Below the pieces are notes generated by a model that was not told the DNA's origin, ran no database searches, and saw nothing but the letters and a program-made list of their open reading frames with translations. DNA of 64,000 nt from Bowmanella sp. JS7-9. GTDB taxonomy: Bacteria > Pseudomonadota > Gammaproteobacteria > Enterobacterales > Alteromonadaceae. Position 1 is the first letter of the stretch; each line of letters begins with the position of its first letter. The translations under genes were made by a program, and so were the position numbers. The stretch covers positions 1-64,000 of the forward strand of contig NZ_JXSY01000010.1 of NCBI RefSeq assembly GCF_004329715.1, read 5' to 3'. Positions 35,261-44,873 of this stretch are shown piece by piece.

Positions 35261-36910
35261 ATGGAATCCCAACGAAGTTTTTTACTGATTGGTTTGGCCG
35301 TTGTCAGCTTTTTACTTTGGCAACAGTGGCAGATTAAAACTGCCCCTAAACCAGTTGGCACCCCTTCTGTACAACAAGTGCAGGCAGATACACCTATCGC
35401 CACTGATAACACTGAGCAGATGTCAGATGTTCCGCAAGTTGCTGCAGATAAAGCTCAGGTTGTTAACAATGAAACCACTGGTCAACTTGTTACGGTAAAA
35501 ACTGACACATTATACATCAGCATTGATACCCGTGGTGGTGATGTAGTTCGCGCTGACCTGATGGATTATGCCGTCACACAAAAATCTGCCGAACGCTTTA
35601 ACCTGCTGCGCAATGATGCAGACGGTTTGTATATCGCGCAAAGTGGTTTGATCGGACCAAACGGACCCGATTCCAGTAAAAACCGCGCCGTATACAGCAC
35701 AACCCAGACTGCCTGGGAACTCGAAGGTGATAGCCTGACAGTTCCATTAACCCTGACTACCGCGGACGGTCTGCAAATCACCAAAAACTTTATCTTTACC
35801 CGTGGTAAACATGATGTGCTGGTGCAATACGTACTGAGTAATCAGAGCGATAGCAACAAACAGGTTCGTCCGTATACGCAACTAAAGCAGGCCTATAAAG
35901 GTGCTGAAAGCGGCGGCATGTTTATGCCAACCTATCGCGGCGCAGCTTATTCCACCGATCAGGTCCGCTACGAAAAGTACACATTTGAAGACATTCAGGA
36001 AGCCCGTCTAGACATGAACTCAACCGGTGGTTGGGTTGCTATGCTGGAACACTACTTCGTTAGTGCCTGGGTACCTGCACAAGATCAAAACGTTACTTTA
36101 TTCAGCCGCAATCTGAATAATGTCTACGGCACCATCGGTTATACCCAGGATTTGATTACACTGGCGCCCGGCGACCAGGTAGAAATCAGTAATGAACTGT
36201 ACATCGGTCCGAAAGATCAGGATTCATTGGAGCAACTCGCCCGTGGCCTCGATTTGACTGTGGATTACGGTATTTTCTGGTGGTTATCACAGCCTCTGTT
36301 CTGGTTGCTGAAATTCCTGCATTCATTCCTGGGCAACTGGGGTCTGGCAATTATTGTTATCACCATTTTGGTTAAAGGGGCCATGTACCCACTGACCAAA
36401 AAGCAATATGAGTCCATGGGTAAAATGCGCGCGATTCAGCCTAAGATGCAGGCACTGAAAGACAAATATGGCGATGATCGTCAAAAGATGTCGCAAGCCA
36501 TGATGGAACTGTATCGCAAAGAGAAAGTGAACCCGATGGGAGGCTGTTTCCCACTATTACTACAAATGCCAATTTTCCTGGCGTTGTACTATATGTTCCT
36601 GGAATCCGTTGAACTGCGCCATGCCGAGTTTTATCTGTGGATTGCCGACCTGTCGGTAAAAGATCCTTACTACATTCTGCCAATCCTGATGGGTGTCAGC
36701 ATGTATGCATTGCAAAAACTGAATCCGGTTACTGTACAAGACCCAATGCAACAAAAGATTATGCAATGGATGCCTGTAGTAATGACGGTATTCTTCGTGA
36801 TGTTCCCGGCAGGTCTGGTACTTTACTGGCTGGTAAGTAACCTGATTACCCTGGTACAGGCAAAAATGATCTACGCCTCCATGCGTAAACGCGGTATCGC
36901 CGTAAGCTAA
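35261..36910 (+). CDS. yidC: Membrane protein insertase YidC
   Basis: A 549-residue Oxa1/Alb3-family insertase. It has an N-terminal transmembrane anchor (FLLIGLAVVSFLLWQQWQ), a large periplasmic beta-sandwich domain (to about 340), and a C-terminal five-helix core beginning WGLAIIVITILVKGAMYPLT and including MGGCFPLLLQMPIFLALY. Length is as in E. coli. It inserts proteins such as the ATP synthase c subunit, encoded later in this window. A strong terminator follows. Confidence 0.98.
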   Translation: MESQRSFLLIGLAVVSFLLWQQWQIKTAPKPVGTPSVQQVQADTPIATDNTEQMSDVPQVAADKAQVVNNETTGQLVTVKTDTLYISIDTRGGDVVRADLMDYAVTQKSAERFNLLRNDADGLYIAQSGLIGPNGPDSSKNRAVYSTTQTAWELEGDSLTVPLTLTTADGLQITKNFIFTRGKHDVLVQYVLSNQSDSNKQVRPYTQLKQAYKGAESGGMFMPTYRGAAYSTDQVRYEKYTFEDIQEARLDMNSTGGWVAMLEHYFVSAWVPAQDQNVTLFSRNLNNVYGTIGYTQDLITLAPGDQVEISNELYIGPKDQDSLEQLARGLDLTVDYGIFWWLSQPLFWLLKFLHSFLGNWGLAIIVITILVKGAMYPLTKKQYESMGKMRAIQPKMQALKDKYGDDRQKMSQAMMELYRKEKVNPMGGCFPLLLQMPIFLALYYMFLESVELRHAEFYLWIADLSVKDPYYILPILMGVSMYALQKLNPVTVQDPMQQKIMQWMPVVMTVFFVMFPAGLVLYWLVSNLITLVQAKMIYASMRKRGIAVS

Positions 36911-36928
36911 ATCATTCGTAAATAAGCA

Positions 36929-36954
36929 AAACCCGCCACAAGGCGGGTTTTTTT
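36929..36954 (+). terminator. Terminator after yidC
   Basis: A 9-bp stem (AAACCCGCC 36929-36937, GGCGGGTTT 36942-36950) with an ACAA loop and a seven-T tract, 18 bp past the stop codon. Confidence 0.93.
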
Positions 36955-36992
36955 ATTTAAAATAGGGTCATTACATTCAAGAGAGTAACCAC

Positions 36993-37475
36993 ATGCCTTC
37001 ATTTGATATTGTTTCTGAAATCGACATGGTTGAAGTCCGCAACGCGGTAGACAATGCAAATCGCGAACTAGACAGCCGCTTTGATTTTCGTGGCGTCGAA
37101 GCCAGCTTTGAATTAAAAGATAATGCCGTATTAATCTCTGCAGAGGCCGAATTCCAGCTGAATCAGCTGCGCGACATCCTGCGTGATAAATGTGCCAAGC
37201 GTCAGATTGACGCAACGTCGCTGGAAGCCAAATCCATAGAACGTACCGGCAAAATGCATAAACAAACCATTCAGTTTAAGCAGGGTATCGACCAGGCAAT
37301 GGCGAAGAAAATCGTTAAATTGCTGAAAGATTCCAAAATAAAAGTACAAGCCCAGATTCAGGGTGAGCAACTGCGCGTAAACGGTAAGAAACGTGACGAT
37401 CTGCAGGAAGCCATCGCACTGATCAGAACCAGTGATCTTGGCCAGCCTTTTCAGTTCAATAATTTCCGCGACTGA
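36993..37475 (+). CDS. yajQ: YajQ-family nucleotide-binding protein
   Basis: A 160-residue cytosolic protein of the YajQ/DUF520 family, recognised from [34 protein letters not shown] and the [20 protein letters not shown] stretch. Family members have been reported to bind RNA, GTP or cyclic di-GMP. It lies between yidC and mnmE, and its stop codon shares one base with the mnmE start (TGATG), suggesting coupled translation. Confidence 0.93.
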   Translation: MPSFDIVSEIDMVEVRNAVDNANRELDSRFDFRGVEASFELKDNAVLISAEAEFQLNQLRDILRDKCAKRQIDATSLEAKSIERTGKMHKQTIQFKQGIDQAMAKKIVKLLKDSKIKVQAQIQGEQLRVNGKKRDDLQEAIALIRTSDLGQPFQFNNFRD

Positions 37476-38851
37476 TGCAACCGGCCATTCATAACGAACC
37501 GACCATCTGCGCACAGGCCACTGCACCTGGCCGCGGCGGCGTTGGTATTATCCGCGTCTCCGGCGATTTAAGCGCCGACGTAGCGCGACGATTGCTTGGT
37601 AAAGTGCCCGCTACACGCCAGGCAGAATACCTGCCGTTTCGCAGTGCCGATGGCGCCATCTTAGATCAGGGCATCGCATTATATTTTCAGGGCCCAAATT
37701 CCTTTACCGGCGAAGATGTTCTGGAATTGCAGGGCCACGGTGGTCAGATTGTGATGGATATGTTGCTGAAGGAAATCCTCAGCGACAAACGCATTCGTCT
37801 CGCCCAACCGGGAGAGTTTTCCCAACGCGCATTTCTAAACGACAAGCTGGACCTGGCACAAGCAGAGGCAATTGCCGATCTCATCGATGCCAGTTCTGAA
37901 CAGGCGGCCAAAAGTGCCTTGCGCTCGTTGCAGGGAGAATTTTCTGCGCATATTCATCAGTTGGTTGAGCAAATCATTCACCTGCGTATGTACGTGGAAG
38001 CGGCAATTGATTTTCCCGATGAAGAAATCGATTTTCTCAGCGATGGTAAAGTACTGGGTGACCTGCAACAAATCATTGCTCAACTGACCACCGTAAGAGC
38101 GCAAGCCAAACAGGGCAGCATCTTACGCGAAGGCATGAAAGTGGTTATCGCCGGGCGCCCTAATGCCGGTAAATCCAGTTTGCTCAATGCACTGGCCGGC
38201 CGTGAAGCGGCGATTGTCACCGATATCGAAGGCACTACCCGCGATGTACTGCGCGAGCATATCCATATCGACGGAATGCCTCTGCATATTATCGATACCG
38301 CCGGTTTACGCGAATCACCGGACAAAGTCGAACAAATAGGTATTCAGCGCGCCTGGGAAGAAATAAACGGTGCCGATAGGGTACTGCTGATGCTCGACAG
38401 CAGCCAACAGGCTTCCTGTGATCCTGCGACTATCTGGCCTGAATTTATTCATCAGTTGCCCGCCTCTGTGCCTGTGACAATAATTCGCAATAAGGTGGAT
38501 ATTTCTGGTGAAACCGTAGGGATCAGTGAAGTAAATGACATTCCGGTCATTCGCCTTTCAGCCAGTGGTAAACAGGGTATCGAGCTGCTCGCCAATCACC
38601 TGAAAGACTGCATGGGATTTAGCAGCAGCCCGGAAGGCCAGTTTATTGCCAGACGCCGCCACCTAGAGGCAATCGAACGGGCCGGCGAACACCTGGATAT
38701 CGGACTGCAGCAGTTGCAGGATAACCTCGCCGGGGAGTTACTGGCTGAAGAGTTGCGGCTGGCGCAGCAATATCTGAATGAGATCACCGGCGAATTTAGC
38801 TCAGACGACCTGCTCGGCAGAATCTTCAGCAGCTTCTGTATCGGGAAATAA
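37475..38851 (+). CDS. mnmE: tRNA modification GTPase MnmE
   Basis: A 458-residue GTPase that works with MnmG to make the 5-substituted uridine at position 34 of certain tRNAs. It has an N-terminal folate-binding domain ([38 protein letters not shown]) and a G domain with P-loop GRPNAGKSS starting at 227 and DTAGLRE. A helical domain ends in the family's CIGK motif with C455. MnmG is encoded 4.1 kb downstream across oriC. Confidence 0.98.
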   Translation: MQPAIHNEPTICAQATAPGRGGVGIIRVSGDLSADVARRLLGKVPATRQAEYLPFRSADGAILDQGIALYFQGPNSFTGEDVLELQGHGGQIVMDMLLKEILSDKRIRLAQPGEFSQRAFLNDKLDLAQAEAIADLIDASSEQAAKSALRSLQGEFSAHIHQLVEQIIHLRMYVEAAIDFPDEEIDFLSDGKVLGDLQQIIAQLTTVRAQAKQGSILREGMKVVIAGRPNAGKSSLLNALAGREAAIVTDIEGTTRDVLREHIHIDGMPLHIIDTAGLRESPDKVEQIGIQRAWEEINGADRVLLMLDSSQQASCDPATIWPEFIHQLPASVPVTIIRNKVDISGETVGISEVNDIPVIRLSASGKQGIELLANHLKDCMGFSSSPEGQFIARRRHLEAIERAGEHLDIGLQQLQDNLAGELLAEELRLAQQYLNEITGEFSSDDLLGRIFSSFCIGK

Positions 38852-38857
38852 AGACAG

Positions 38858-39898
38858 ATGTCACGGATGACAGTGTCACAACAAAACCGCAGTCTTGCTA
38901 ATTTATTGCAACGTATTGGCCAGCAACTAGCAGTGGCAATCCGTCAGCAGGATCTGCTGGATATCCTGGATGAAATAGGTCGCTTTGGGCGGCCATTAAC
39001 GTTCAACTATTCCCGTTACATTCTGGTCACTATCATTTCGGTCATCATCGCGGTGATCGGTTTCGCTATGCAAAAATCCGGGCTGATTACCCTACCCTTG
39101 CCGCCGTGGATACACGCTATTCTGCCGTTGTTGAGTATCGCGATCTGGTTAATCCAATTCGTTTATCGACGTCAACAAATCAACCGATTACAGGACCAGC
39201 TTTTCTACAAAAATGTATTGTTAGACAATTATTTACAACCTGAGTCTGTAGATGGAAAACAACAGGTCGCTGAGCTCGGTATACGTTTCGCGGACTTTCA
39301 GCGCGGTAACCACTTACGTGAACTGACCGAGTGGATAAAAGGCCAATACAACGGCAACGAACACAGCTTTACCTACTATTACTATGTTTTTCACTACGTC
39401 AATAAACGTACGGTGACCTATGTCACTTCAGATGGGAAAGGTCGCACCCGGGTTAGAACCCGCACCGTCTATGACCATTTTCACCGTTATGGAATTACCC
39501 TGCCATTTCATTATGTTAGCCGCTTACGGGTGGCTGGTTTTGATCTGTCAGCATTGCCACATGGCTATCGCCCGGCATCAAATCGATTTAATGACGTCTT
39601 TAAAGTCTCCGCCCATGATGAACTGGCCGCAGCAAAGTTCTGTTCCCCTAAGGTAGTGGAATCTCTGCTCAACCTTACCAACCGGTTAAACAAGGTTAAT
39701 CTTGAATTCGATGCCAGTGGCCAATTATGTTTGTCGTTTGCTGACAGTGATTTATTGCAGTTACAGCGCCGCTATGGCTTCGATCAACCTGCCTTGTTTG
39801 CCGATGAGATTCGTCAAATCAGTAAACTGGACAAACTACAATCAACACTGGTATTCATTGAACAACTAATGAAATATACCGATAACAACTTCCAATAA
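38858..39898 (+). CDS. Membrane protein of unknown function (DUF3137-like, tentative)
   Basis: A 346-residue protein with two predicted transmembrane segments at about 53-72 and 85-103, a short loop between them, and a large soluble C-terminal domain. The soluble part contains a tyrosine-rich YYYYVFHYVNKRTVTYVT stretch. No catalytic motif is evident. It is followed 8 bp later by a LemA gene; DUF3137-type proteins commonly pair with LemA, which is my main reason for the tentative family name. Confidence 0.6.
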   Translation: MSRMTVSQQNRSLANLLQRIGQQLAVAIRQQDLLDILDEIGRFGRPLTFNYSRYILVTIISVIIAVIGFAMQKSGLITLPLPPWIHAILPLLSIAIWLIQFVYRRQQINRLQDQLFYKNVLLDNYLQPESVDGKQQVAELGIRFADFQRGNHLRELTEWIKGQYNGNEHSFTYYYYVFHYVNKRTVTYVTSDGKGRTRVRTRTVYDHFHRYGITLPFHYVSRLRVAGFDLSALPHGYRPASNRFNDVFKVSAHDELAAAKFCSPKVVESLLNLTNRLNKVNLEFDASGQLCLSFADSDLLQLQRRYGFDQPALFADEIRQISKLDKLQSTLVFIEQLMKYTDNNFQ

Positions 39899-39906
39899 GG
39901 TTGCAT

Positions 39907-40479
39907 ATGAGCACATCTATTCTGGTTATTCTTGCGATTGTCGTTTTGCTATTTGTGGTAATTATTAGCATCTACAATGGCATTATCAGCCGCGAAAATG
40001 CGGTTAAACGAGCCTGGGCAGATGTGATCACGCAGGAACGGCAGAAAAACAAAACGTTGCCACATATCGAACAAATTGCCAGCCAGCATCAGGAATTTGA
40101 ACAACAGGTGCAAAGCAACATTGCTGCATTACGCAGTGCAATGGGCAAGCTTGACAGCACAACACCGGATACCGCAGCACTGGCGGCTGTAGAGCAACAA
40201 AGCAAACAATTGATTCAGGGAATGCACATTGCAGTTGAAGCCTATCCTGACTTAAAAACATCGTCCCTGTTTAATAACCTGATGCGCGAAATCAGTGAAC
40301 AACAAGACAATGTAGGCGCAGCCATTCGGTTGTTTAATCAGAACGTTGAAGATTTTAATAACGGTATCAGCGTGTTCCCCAATGTACTGGTCAATGCCTG
40401 GTTTCTGCGCAAACAAGCGGTTGATACGTTCCGCGATAATGATGCTGAAGCAGGTTTTGATTACCGCCCGAATATTTAA
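39907..40479 (+). CDS. LemA family protein
   Basis: A 190-residue protein with one N-terminal transmembrane helix (about 4-24) followed by a helical bundle, the LemA architecture. Matching features are YNGIISRENAVKRAWADV, AVEAYPDLKTSSLFNNLMREI, and a C-terminal FNQNVEDFNNGISVFPN. The start is the ATG at 39907, with TAAGG spaced 6 bp before it, rather than the TTG at 39901. Function is unknown. Confidence 0.9.
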   Translation: MSTSILVILAIVVLLFVVIISIYNGIISRENAVKRAWADVITQERQKNKTLPHIEQIASQHQEFEQQVQSNIAALRSAMGKLDSTTPDTAALAAVEQQSKQLIQGMHIAVEAYPDLKTSSLFNNLMREISEQQDNVGAAIRLFNQNVEDFNNGISVFPNVLVNAWFLRKQAVDTFRDNDAEAGFDYRPNI

Positions 40480-40531
40480 CTTCCCTCGCGGGCGGAGTAC
40501 CATTGCACAAATACCTTAAGAATCATTCGTT

Positions 40532-40963
40532 ATGCAGTTTGAAATAATTGTTGGCTCTATGCTTGGTGCCAGTGAGTACGTGGCCGACGCGCTGGAAGCC
40601 GAATTAACCCAGCGTGGTGCGCATGTAACCATTCATCTCCAACCTGATCTGAATGAACTTAATACCACTGCAACGTGGATTTTGTGCAGTTCCACCCATG
40701 GTGCCGGTGATTTGCCCGATAACATCCAACCATTCGCGCAACAACTGGCTCAGGCAAACTTAGCGGATACGCACTATTTTATTGTCGGTCTGGGGGATAC
40801 CAGCTACGACACGTTTTGTTTTGGTGCCAAGCAACTGGACGGTTTAATGCAATCAGCCGGTGCAAAGGCGATTACCGACCCGCTATTTATTGATGTTCTG
40901 GAGCATCCGATTCCGGAAGATGTCGCTGTCAGTTGGATCCAACCATTTATTGCCCATGAATAA
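40532..40963 (+). CDS. mioC: Flavodoxin-like protein MioC
   Basis: A 143-residue FMN-binding flavodoxin-fold protein. The phosphate-binding loop GSMLGASEYVADAL is at the start. FMN-contacting loops are seen at STHGAGDLPDN and VGLGDTSYDTFCFGA. In E. coli mioC borders oriC; here two helicase-loader genes lie between mioC and the origin. The dnaT-like gene overlaps its 3' end by 8 bp. Confidence 0.95.
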   Translation: MQFEIIVGSMLGASEYVADALEAELTQRGAHVTIHLQPDLNELNTTATWILCSSTHGAGDLPDNIQPFAQQLAQANLADTHYFIVGLGDTSYDTFCFGAKQLDGLMQSAGAKAITDPLFIDVLEHPIPEDVAVSWIQPFIAHE

Positions 40964-41600
40964 CGCAGAGCTGGACGCACTGAGCCAGGCAGTCAGCAAC
41001 GAAGCACGTGTTTTGTATTTACTGATTCTGCGACCTGGCGCTAACACCACAGGCGAAAGTGAGCCGCTTAACTACAAGCAGATCAAAACCTTATTAAATG
41101 CTCGCAAGGAAATTATTACCCTGGGTCGGCAAATCAATAGTCTGTTAACCGAACTGGCCAATGTGGGCCTGATCGGATTTCACCAAACCACTGATGCCGA
41201 ACACAGCCTTAATGGTAAACGGGTGATTCTGCCAATGCTGGCTGCGACCCAGGATAAGTTCGATCGATTACACCTTGGTGCAACGGCTATGCATGCAAAC
41301 TGGCAGCCGGATACGGGTTTATTTAATCAATTGGCGCGGCTGGTTGGCTTGTTGGATGCAAGGTACACTGAACAGGAAACAGGTGAGTTTATTGCTTACT
41401 GGCTGGGCCGTCCCAGTAATCAATTCAGCCTGTTCCAATGGACGCAAAAATTTGTACAACACCTGAAAAAGAATCGGATGGCCAGTGGTTATCAGGCAAC
41501 CCAACGGGTCGGTAATCAGTTAGTCCAGAAAACGGCAGGTGTCAGCGCAGACGAAAACGCGCGTAAATTAGTGGAGAAATACCGTGCAAAATCTGAATGA
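40956..41600 (+). CDS. DnaT-like primosomal protein
   Basis: A 214-residue protein with an N-terminal helical, probably winged-helix domain (about 5-95) and a C-terminal DnaT-type ssDNA-binding domain (about 108-170). The second domain is recognised from the WQPDTGLFNQLARL, EFIAYWLGRP and WTQKFVQHLKK pattern. I start at the ATG at 40956 (MNNAELDALSQ); the frame is open further upstream but only within mioC. It overlaps mioC by 8 bp and the dnaC-like gene by 17 bp, so the three are likely one operon. Probably helps the loader place DnaB. Confidence 0.8.
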   Translation: MNNAELDALSQAVSNEARVLYLLILRPGANTTGESEPLNYKQIKTLLNARKEIITLGRQINSLLTELANVGLIGFHQTTDAEHSLNGKRVILPMLAATQDKFDRLHLGATAMHANWQPDTGLFNQLARLVGLLDARYTEQETGEFIAYWLGRPSNQFSLFQWTQKFVQHLKKNRMASGYQATQRVGNQLVQKTAGVSADENARKLVEKYRAKSE

Positions 41601-42390
41601 TAAAATTAACCAGTTGGCACGCATCCTGGGAAAAGCGCCGCTGGAGATGCCAAAAAAGGATTTTGCGGAAATACGTAAAGAATTTGCCGAACAAGCCAAT
41701 CAGGAAATCAAGCAAGAGCAGCAGCAAGCACGTAAACAGCGGATTCTGAATATCCATGGCAAATCAGATCTTAACCCTCGCTGGACCTTTGATACCCTGA
41801 TTGAAGACAGTGACGATGTACGCGAAGCAATTAGTATCGCGCAGTCATTTATTGCCGCCCACGAAGACCCGCACTGGCGCGCAAGCGGCTCGCATATGAT
41901 GATTTTTTACGGCGATTATGGTCGCGGTAAGTCACATATTGCCGGTGCCATTGCCCATGCCCTGATTGATCAGTTTGAAATCAGCGTATTGTATCGCCAG
42001 CTATCCAGCCTATTGGAAATGCGCTTTTCCTCCTTTGACTTCAATGCTCAGGATAAGATTGGTGAAAAATTTCGAGAAGTTCAGCAAGAGCTGCTGGATG
42101 TCGATCTCCTCATCCTTGATGAGGTGTGTGTAAACGAAACTCAGCTAAAGAAAAATACCCAATCCTGGCTCGGCAATCTGTTACGTCAGCGCCTGGTAAA
42201 TAATAAGAACTGCATTCTGATCACCAACCACGAATTAGCCGCGCTGGAGCACGCTCTTGGCCCTTATTGCTTTGAATCCATCAAGGAATACGATACCTAC
42301 CGGGTGCGCTTTAGTGGCCCGAGCAGACGTAAAGCGCTTAAAGACGACATATATTCGGTACCCGTATATCAGCCAAATCAGATCAAATGA
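41584..42390 (+). CDS. DnaC-like replicative helicase loader
   Basis: A 268-residue AAA+ ATPase. A charged N-terminal region (1-60) is the likely DnaB-binding part. Walker A is GDYGRGKS at about 110-117, Walker B is LLILDEV with D179 and E180, a sensor I asparagine lies in ILITNHE, and an arginine-rich C-terminal end contains YDTYRVRFSGPSRR. This is the DnaC/IstB organisation. It starts at a GTG inside the dnaT-like gene and ends at the edge of oriC. Together with the DnaT-like partner it is expected to load DnaB onto melted origin DNA. IstB is unlikely, as no transposase is present. Confidence 0.85.
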   Translation: MQNLNDKINQLARILGKAPLEMPKKDFAEIRKEFAEQANQEIKQEQQQARKQRILNIHGKSDLNPRWTFDTLIEDSDDVREAISIAQSFIAAHEDPHWRASGSHMMIFYGDYGRGKSHIAGAIAHALIDQFEISVLYRQLSSLLEMRFSSFDFNAQDKIGEKFREVQQELLDVDLLILDEVCVNETQLKKNTQSWLGNLLRQRLVNNKNCILITNHELAALEHALGPYCFESIKEYDTYRVRFSGPSRRKALKDDIYSVPVYQPNQIK

Positions 42391-42414
42391 TCACATCCGC
42401 TGACTATTTTTGCT

Positions 42415-42442
42415 AAAAAAGCTGATTTTGATCGGTTTTTTT
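42415..42442 (+). terminator. Terminator of the mioC-dnaT-dnaC transcript
   Basis: A run of six As, a 5-bp stem with two G-U pairs (GCTGA 42421-42425, TCGGT 42432-42436), a 6-nt loop and seven Ts. The A and T runs extend the helix. It would stop transcription before it enters oriC. Confidence 0.6.
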
Positions 42443-42498
42443 ATGTCTGTCGATCGCGCTGCGTAGAACCTCCAAAACCTTATTTTTAAAGGGCCGCA

Positions 42499-42890
42499 GA
42501 TCTATCCACTTGTGAGCCTTTGCGATCTTATACAGATAAATGATCAATAAAAAAGCCTGTTGCACCCACGAACGTCTTTTTAGATCACAAATTACCCACA
42601 GAAAACTGATCTGGATCTTAACAAGTGTGGATAAAACAGCTTTAACCCTGTAGTTATCCTATTATAAGCCATTAGATAAGATCGATAACAAATGCGCCTG
42701 TGGATAAAAAGGCAAGTTGATCACTGGTAATACCCGGTTGATCAACGATTTTCCACACTTTAGATCTTGTGTAACTATTTGTTTTAAAACGGTTTTATGG
42801 AGTTATACATAAAAAGTGCGCCCTTAATAGATCTAAGAATAAGAAAAGATCTCAGAGATCCATAGATCTATAAAGCGATCACATTCACAC
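42499..42890. other. oriC: Chromosomal replication origin oriC
   Basis: A gene-free region with 15 GATC sites from 42499 to 42880 (19 from 42381), far above chance. Two perfect DnaA boxes (TGTGGATAA at 42626-42634 and 42699-42707) and near-matches (TTACCCACA 42592, TTTTCCACA 42749, TTATACATA 42803) are present. The side nearest mnmG has closely spaced GATCT-led AT-rich 13-mers; on the minus strand one reads GATCTTTTCTTAT, fitting E. coli GATCTNTTNTTTT. The order mnmG, 13-mers, DnaA boxes, then mioC side is the E. coli order. The GATC load implies Dam methylation and SeqA control. Confidence 0.92.
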
Positions 42891-42945
42891 TTTGCACAGT
42901 TTTTAATCGTTCCTTTCATACGTGAAAATCTATAGAATATGCGCC

Positions 42946-42964
42946 CCCGAAAAATCGGGTTTTT
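42946..42964 (+). terminator. Terminator-like hairpin in the mnmG leader
   Basis: A 5-bp stem (CCCGA 42946-42950, TCGGG 42955-42959) with an AAAA loop and five Ts, 20 bp before the mnmG start codon. The stem is short. It could insulate mnmG or act as an attenuator. Confidence 0.4.
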
Positions 42965-42983
42965 AATACTTGTGAGGTAAGAG

Positions 42984-44873
42984 ATGTTTTACAGTGAAAC
43001 CTATGATGTGATTGTTGTTGGTGGTGGTCATGCCGGCACCGAAGCCGCATTAGCATCGGCAAGAATGGGTGTGAAAACCCTGCTGCTTACTCACAATATT
43101 GAAACCCTTGGACAAATGTCCTGTAATCCTGCAATTGGTGGGATCGGTAAGGGGCATTTGGTAAAAGAAATAGACGCGCTTGGCGGTGCTATGGCCAAAG
43201 CGATCGATCTGGGTGGGATCCAATTCAGAACGTTAAATTCCAGCAAAGGCCCTGCGGTGCGTGCAACCCGCGCCCAGGCTGACCGCAGCCTGTATCGGGC
43301 AGCTATCCGTAGCATGCTGGAAAACCAGCCAAACCTGACGTTGTTTCAGCAATCTTGTGATGATTTGATCGTTGAACAGGATCGTGTTGTCGGTGTGGTT
43401 ACCCAAATGGGATTAAAATTCCGCGCAAAAACCGTTGTACTGACAGTCGGCACATTCTTGGGTGGTGTTATTCACATTGGTTTGGATAACTACCAAGGCG
43501 GCCGTGCGGGCGACCCACCATCAAATGCATTAGCCAAACGCTTACGTGCTCTGCCATTTAGGGTTGATCGCTTAAAAACCGGCACACCTGCACGCCTTGA
43601 TGCGCGCACGCTGGATTATTCCGTTATGCAGGCGCAGCCGGGCGACGATCCGTTACCTGTATTTTCATTTATGGGAAATGTTAGCCAGCATCCGCGCCAA
43701 ATTTCATGCTACATCACCCATACCAATGAACAGACTCACGAGATCATTCGCAACAATCTCGATCGTTCACCTATGTATGCCGGTGTGATTGAAGGCATTG
43801 GCCCACGCTATTGTCCGTCTATCGAAGATAAGGTGATGCGTTTTGCAGACAAGACCAATCACCAGATATTTGTAGAGCCTGAGGGCCTGAACAGTATCGA
43901 AGTTTATCCAAATGGTATTTCCACCAGTTTACCATTCGATGTACAGCAGGCTTTGATCCATTCGATCAAAGGGTTTGAAAACGCGCATATTATTCGCCCT
44001 GGCTATGCCATCGAATATGATTATTTTGATCCGCGCGATCTGAAACATTCACTGGAAACTAAATTTATTGCCGGTTTGTTTTTTGCTGGCCAGATTAATG
44101 GCACCACAGGCTACGAAGAAGCCGGTGCACAAGGCCTGCTCGCTGGCCTGAACGCCGCTCTGCAAGTGCAGGGTAAAGATGCATGGTCACCGAGCCGTGA
44201 TCAGGCCTATATGGGCGTATTGGTGGATGATTTATCCACCCTTGGCACCAAAGAACCGTACCGTATGTTTACCAGTCGTGCCGAATACCGCCTGTTACTG
44301 CGCGAAGACAATGCTGATATCCGTTTAACGCCAAAAGGTCGTGAACTTGGGCTGGTGGACGATGAACGCTGGGCTGCGTTTAACGCGAAAATGGAAAATA
44401 TCGAGCTTGAGCGTCAGCGTTTACGCAGTAGCTGGGTTCATCCGGGCCATAGTTCAGTAGATGCACTAAACGGAAAATTAAAAACCCCGTTAAGCCGCGA
44501 AAGTTCACTGGAAGAGTTGATTCGACGCCCTGAGATTACTTATTCCGATCTGATGACGATCGATGGGATCGGACCGGGCCTCAGCGACATGCAGGCAGCC
44601 GAACAGGTTGAAATCCAAATCAAGTATGCAGGCTATATCGAGCGTCAGCAGGATGAAATTGCACGTACACAACGCAATGAAAACACGCTGTTACCAATGG
44701 ATCTGGACTATTCAAAAATATCCGGCTTATCCAACGAAGTGGTTAACAAGCTGACCGCGGCGCGCCCGGAAACCATTGGTAAAGCATCGCGCATCTCCGG
44801 GATTACCCCGGCAGCCATTTCTTTGCTGCTGGTGTATTTGAAAAAACAAGGCATGTTGAGAAAATCCGCCTGA
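42984..44873 (+). CDS. mnmG: tRNA uridine-5-carboxymethylaminomethyl modification enzyme MnmG
   Basis: A 629-residue FAD enzyme (GidA) that with MnmE modifies wobble uridine 34. The N-terminal dinucleotide-binding motif is [19 protein letters not shown]. Further signatures are [22 protein letters not shown] and [22 protein letters not shown], with a helical C-terminal MnmE/tRNA-binding domain. First gene to the right of oriC, as in E. coli. It shares one base with rsmG (TGATG). Confidence 0.99.
   Translation: MFYSETYDVIVVGGGHAGTEAALASARMGVKTLLLTHNIETLGQMSCNPAIGGIGKGHLVKEIDALGGAMAKAIDLGGIQFRTLNSSKGPAVRATRAQADRSLYRAAIRSMLENQPNLTLFQQSCDDLIVEQDRVVGVVTQMGLKFRAKTVVLTVGTFLGGVIHIGLDNYQGGRAGDPPSNALAKRLRALPFRVDRLKTGTPARLDARTLDYSVMQAQPGDDPLPVFSFMGNVSQHPRQISCYITHTNEQTHEIIRNNLDRSPMYAGVIEGIGPRYCPSIEDKVMRFADKTNHQIFVEPEGLNSIEVYPNGISTSLPFDVQQALIHSIKGFENAHIIRPGYAIEYDYFDPRDLKHSLETKFIAGLFFAGQINGTTGYEEAGAQGLLAGLNAALQVQGKDAWSPSRDQAYMGVLVDDLSTLGTKEPYRMFTSRAEYRLLLREDNADIRLTPKGRELGLVDDERWAAFNAKMENIELERQRLRSSWVHPGHSSVDALNGKLKTPLSRESSLEELIRRPEITYSDLMTIDGIGPGLSDMQAAEQVEIQIKYAGYIERQQDEIARTQRNENTLLPMDLDYSKISGLSNEVVNKLTAARPETIGKASRISGITPAAISLLLVYLKKQGMLRKSA

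Noticed and set aside
40860-40955. Upstream extension of the dnaT-like gene
   Set aside because: It lies inside mioC in another frame and lacks similarity; the ATG at 40956 gives the proper domain start.
41584-42390. IstB (IS21) transposition helper for the DnaC-like ATPase
   Set aside because: No transposase, terminal repeats or target duplication are seen, and a DnaT-like partner and oriC flank the gene.
42914-42927. parS-like palindrome TTTCATACGTGAAA near oriC
   Set aside because: It has two extra bases in the centre compared with the parS core, so ParB should not bind it.
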